The notes under the pieces are model-generated. The model did not search any database. It had not been told where the DNA came from and worked only from the letters and a program-made list of their open reading frames with translations. Shown one piece after another: positions 62,041-64,000 of a DNA stretch of 64,000 nt. Every line of letters starts with the position of its first letter. Position 1 is the first letter of the stretch. The translations under genes and the position numbers were made by a program. Source of the DNA: Chloroflexota bacterium. Lineage in GTDB: Bacteria; Chloroflexota; UBA6077; JACCZL01. The stretch lies in the NCBI GenBank assembly GCA_020845495.1, contig JADLFM010000165.1:171804-235803 (forward strand), given 5' to 3'.

Positions 62041-62070
62041 TCCGCACCCGGTCAATCCGCACCCGGTCAA
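62041..62070. repeat. 15-bp tandem repeat, two copies
   Basis: TCCGCACCCGGTCAA occurs at 62041-62055 and 62056-62070 without mismatch, followed by a broken third copy (TCCGC). It lies in the intergenic region before the racemase-family gene. No function is evident. Confidence 0.7.
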
Positions 62071-62218
62071 TCCGCGCCATCCGGCCCGCGGCCCGTCCGA
62101 TGGGAACCGACAGGGTACAATCGCCGGACGAGACCGCTAGCGGTGAGTGAGCGGCCGGAGTACCGGCCGAGCAGCCAGGTTACCAGCCGGACAGCGGGGC
62201 TGTGACGAGGGGTGCGTA

Positions 62219-62905
62219 ATGACCAAAGTCGTGATGATCCATACTGTCGAGGGCAACACGAAGGTCTTTGCCGACCTGTGCCAGGACGTTGCGCCGGGCC
62301 TCGTGCCGGAGCACGTAGTCGACGAGAGTTTGCTTGGTGACACCATCGCCGCCGGCACGCTCACCGACGACGTCCGCACCCGCTTCGAGCAACGGGCGCA
62401 AGCCGCCCGCGACGCCGGGGCCGACGTCATCATGCTGACCTGCTCGTCGATTGGCCCTTCGGCTGACGGCCTGTCCGACGCGTTGGGGATCCCGGTCCTG
62501 CGCGTCGACGAGGCGATGGCCGAGCGGGCCATCACGCTAGGGAACAGGGTCGGCGTCGCCGCGACCCTGCCCACCACTCTCGATCCAACCGCTGATCTGG
62601 TCAGGCGGGCGGCCGAGCGGGCTAGCAAGCCCGTCGAGATCGTGTCCGGCCTTGCCGAGGGTGCATTCCAGGCGCTCAAGAACGGTGATGGCGCCCGTCA
62701 CGACGACCTCGTCCGCGCCGCCCTCCGCGACCTTGCCGCTCGGACAGACGTCATCGTGCTGGCTCAGGCATCGATGGCCCGAGCGATGAACGGCGCGGAC
62801 AGCATCGATGGGCCGGATGGCCGTCGTATCCCGATCCTGACGAGCCCTCGGCTGGGCGTGGAGCGGCTGCGCGACGTCGTGAGCACGGTGAGCCCACGGG
62901 CGTAA
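62219..62905 (+). CDS. Asp/Glu racemase-family protein
   Basis: 228 aa from ATG 62219. The first catalytic-Cys segment is present: [18 protein letters not shown] (Cys about residue 74). The second, which in racemases has a Cys, reads [15 protein letters not shown], so no second Cys is present. Proteins of this kind often act as isomerases or lyases rather than two-base racemases. [22 protein letters not shown] is the family's central block. Substrate unknown. Confidence 0.82.
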   Translation: MTKVVMIHTVEGNTKVFADLCQDVAPGLVPEHVVDESLLGDTIAAGTLTDDVRTRFEQRAQAARDAGADVIMLTCSSIGPSADGLSDALGIPVLRVDEAMAERAITLGNRVGVAATLPTTLDPTADLVRRAAERASKPVEIVSGLAEGAFQALKNGDGARHDDLVRAALRDLAARTDVIVLAQASMARAMNGADSIDGPDGRRIPILTSPRLGVERLRDVVSTVSPRA

Positions 62906-62932
62906 CAGGTGGTGAGGCACGCCGGCGCACCA

Positions 62933-62956
62933 GCGCCGGCGCTCGCTCGCCGGCGC
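62933..62956. terminator. 9-bp-stem hairpin between racemase-family gene and thiD
   Basis: GCGCCGGCG (62933-62941) and CGCCGGCGC (62948-62956) pair exactly around CTCGCT. It is 28 bp after a stop codon and 69 bp before thiD. Several GCCGGCGCAC copies lie around it. Confidence 0.5.
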
Positions 62957-63024
62957 ACCGCTGTGCGGGCGGCGCCCCCAGGCCGAAGCGCTCGATCGGG
63001 AGGAAAGGACGACGAAAAGGGGCG

Positions 63025-63837
63025 ATGATGACAGAACGGGTACCGACGGAACGGGTGCCGACAGCGCTGACGATTGCAGGCTCGGATTCCGGTGGCGGCG
63101 CCGGGATCCAGGCCGACCTCAAGACGTTCTCGGCGCTCGGCGTTTACGGTATGTCGGTGCTGACAGCCATCACCGCCCAGAATACGACTGCCGTCACGGC
63201 CGTCTTTGAGATCCCGCCTGAGATCGTCGCTGCCCAGATCGACGCCGTTGCCACCGACATTGGCGCCGATGCCGTCAAGACCGGCATGATCGCCAACTCG
63301 GAGATCATCCGGGTCGTCGCGGCCAAGATCCGCGAGCACAACCTGCGAACGCTGGTGGTCGATCCAGTCATGATCGCCAAGAGTGGCGACCGCCTGCTGC
63401 GCGAGGAGGCAGTCGCAGCGCTTCGCACCGACCTGTTGCCGCTCGCCACCGTCATCACGCCCAATCTCCCCGAGGCCGAGGTGCTCGTCGGCCGGCCAAT
63501 CGAGAGCCATGAGGACATGCGGTCGGCCGCCCGCGACATCATCGCGCTGGGCGCACGCAGCGTCGTCGTCAAGGGCGGGCACCTCCAGGGCGACCCGGTC
63601 GACGTCTTGTACGACGGCACACGCTTCCTCGAACTTCCGGCCCGGCGCATCGAGACGACCAGCACCCACGGGACCGGTTGCACGTTCGCATCGGCTATCG
63701 CGGCGTACCTCGCGCGTGGCGAGAGTCTGGAAGATGCCATCAGCCATGCCAAGGTCTACCTGACGACGGCCATCGAGCGGGCGTTCCCGATTGGCCACGG
63801 ACACGGCCCGGTCAACCACTTCCATCGCTGGTGGTGA
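63025..63837 (+). CDS. thiD: hydroxymethylpyrimidine/phosphomethylpyrimidine kinase
   Basis: 270 aa. Ribokinase-like fold with the ThiD start [55 protein letters not shown], the [10 protein letters not shown] block, and the anion-hole motif [12 protein letters not shown]. It phosphorylates HMP and HMP-P in thiamine synthesis. No TPP riboswitch is recognisable upstream. No thiE/thiC gene is in view; the next genes lie beyond the edge. Confidence 0.95.
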   Translation: MMTERVPTERVPTALTIAGSDSGGGAGIQADLKTFSALGVYGMSVLTAITAQNTTAVTAVFEIPPEIVAAQIDAVATDIGADAVKTGMIANSEIIRVVAAKIREHNLRTLVVDPVMIAKSGDRLLREEAVAALRTDLLPLATVITPNLPEAEVLVGRPIESHEDMRSAARDIIALGARSVVVKGGHLQGDPVDVLYDGTRFLELPARRIETTSTHGTGCTFASAIAAYLARGESLEDAISHAKVYLTTAIERAFPIGHGHGPVNHFHRWW

Positions 63838-63877
63838 CCTCGCCGCTCGCTGGCCGAGCACGTGTCGCCTGTAGCGC

Positions 63878-64000
63878 GTCGCCTCAGGCCGTCGCCTCAG
63901 GCCGTCGCCTCAGGCCGTCGCCTCAGGCCGTCGCCTCAGGCCGTCGCCTCAGGCCGTCGCCTCAGGCCGTCGCCTCAGGCCGTCGCCTCAGGCCGTCGCC
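63878..64000. repeat. 13-bp minisatellite running off the window end
   Basis: GTCGCCTCAGGCC is repeated head-to-tail from 63878 to the last base, about 9.5 perfect copies. The unit contains GGCC and near-palindromic CCTCAGG. A period of 13 breaks any reading frame, so it is non-coding. It may continue beyond the window. Confidence 0.95.

Larger units (their letters stand above)
61897..62218. other. intergenic region with hairpin and 15-bp repeats
   Basis: 322 bp before the racemase gene. An 11-bp-stem hairpin (61915-61925 with 61943-61953) lies 18 bp after the Gfo/Idh stop. A 15-bp unit (TCCGCACCCGGTCAA) is repeated at 62041 and 62056. No gene is seen on the + strand. Confidence 0.6.

Noticed and set aside
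61571..62080. A - strand open frame with two Cys pairs (CAQC and CARC) that looks like a small zinc ribbon
   Set aside because: It runs without a stop through the conserved C-terminal part of the Gfo/Idh gene on the other strand, and part of it is made of 15-bp repeats. The Cys pairs lie in the intergenic part, so a decayed gene remains possible but unsupported.
62906..63024. A TPP riboswitch upstream of thiD
   Set aside because: The conserved CTGAGA and related blocks are absent; the gap holds only a GC-rich hairpin.

Overview
This 64 kb window is high-GC bacterial DNA, densely coded, with many GTG starts and ATGA overlaps between neighbouring genes. The gene content (a flagellar cluster, a 2Fe-2S/FAD/molybdopterin hydroxylase operon, several enolase-superfamily enzymes, an HpnJ-type radical SAM protein, small zinc-ribbon proteins and an LPxTG-bearing membrane protein) suggests a motile heterotroph. 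I lean towards a Chloroflexota lineage near Thermomicrobia. That placement is inference from protein style; there is no rRNA in the window.

Region 1 (about 0.7-14.9 kb) is one long flagellar transcription block on the + strand: fliP-fliQ-fliR-flhB-flhA (export gate), a PilZ c-di-GMP receptor, a small membrane protein of unknown function, fliA (sigma-28), an RskA-like/LPNTG membrane protein, two rod-type genes (flgF, flgG), flgM (anti-sigma-28) behind an exact sigma-28 -10 box, flgN, flgK, flgL, fliW and csrA. The order gives an export, regulation, hook-filament junction and FliW-CsrA checkpoint module. fliS and fliT lie 21 kb further on, on the - strand. The filament, cap, stator, switch and chemotaxis genes are not in the window.

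Region 2 (15-35.7 kb) is chromosomal background: two enolase-superfamily sugar-acid dehydratase-like enzymes, an SDR, mutS and a RecD2-type helicase (with unusual low-complexity tails) as a - strand pair, citrate synthase, a tartrate/D-malate dehydrogenase-type enzyme, an EAL-HDOD signalling protein, a CBS protein, and a small cassette of a GT9-like glycosyltransferase, two tandem flippase-like membrane proteins and divergent hpnJ (hopanoid side-chain modification).

Region 3 (36-47 kb) holds fliS/fliT, an AlgH-family protein, a 2-hydroxyacid dehydrogenase, an MFS transporter, and several envelope or unknown proteins (DUF11/CARDB-like, zinc-ribbon membrane protein, PepSY, SIMPL), an excisionase-like HTH protein and a two-domain chromate transporter.

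Region 4 (47.2-53.2 kb) is a predicted catabolic operon: cyclase-family amidohydrolase, CoxM/CoxS/CoxL-type hydroxylase and a GntR/FCD regulator, preceded by a perfect 14-bp palindrome.

Region 5 (53.3-64 kb) has a DinB protein, a FAD/NAD reductase, a DEAD/DEAH helicase carrying an in-frame palindromic repeat insertion, two alcohol-dehydrogenase-type enzymes, a Gfo/Idh/MocA oxidoreductase, an Asp/Glu racemase-family protein, thiD, and a 13-bp minisatellite running off the end.

No rRNA, tRNA, CRISPR array, transposase or prophage gene was seen. The most unusual signals are the palindromic repeat translated inside the helicase, a lipobox-like motif in FliP, three 20-bp repeats spaced at exactly 61 bp, the isolated hopanoid-type cassette, and the LPNTG protein embedded in the flagellar operon.
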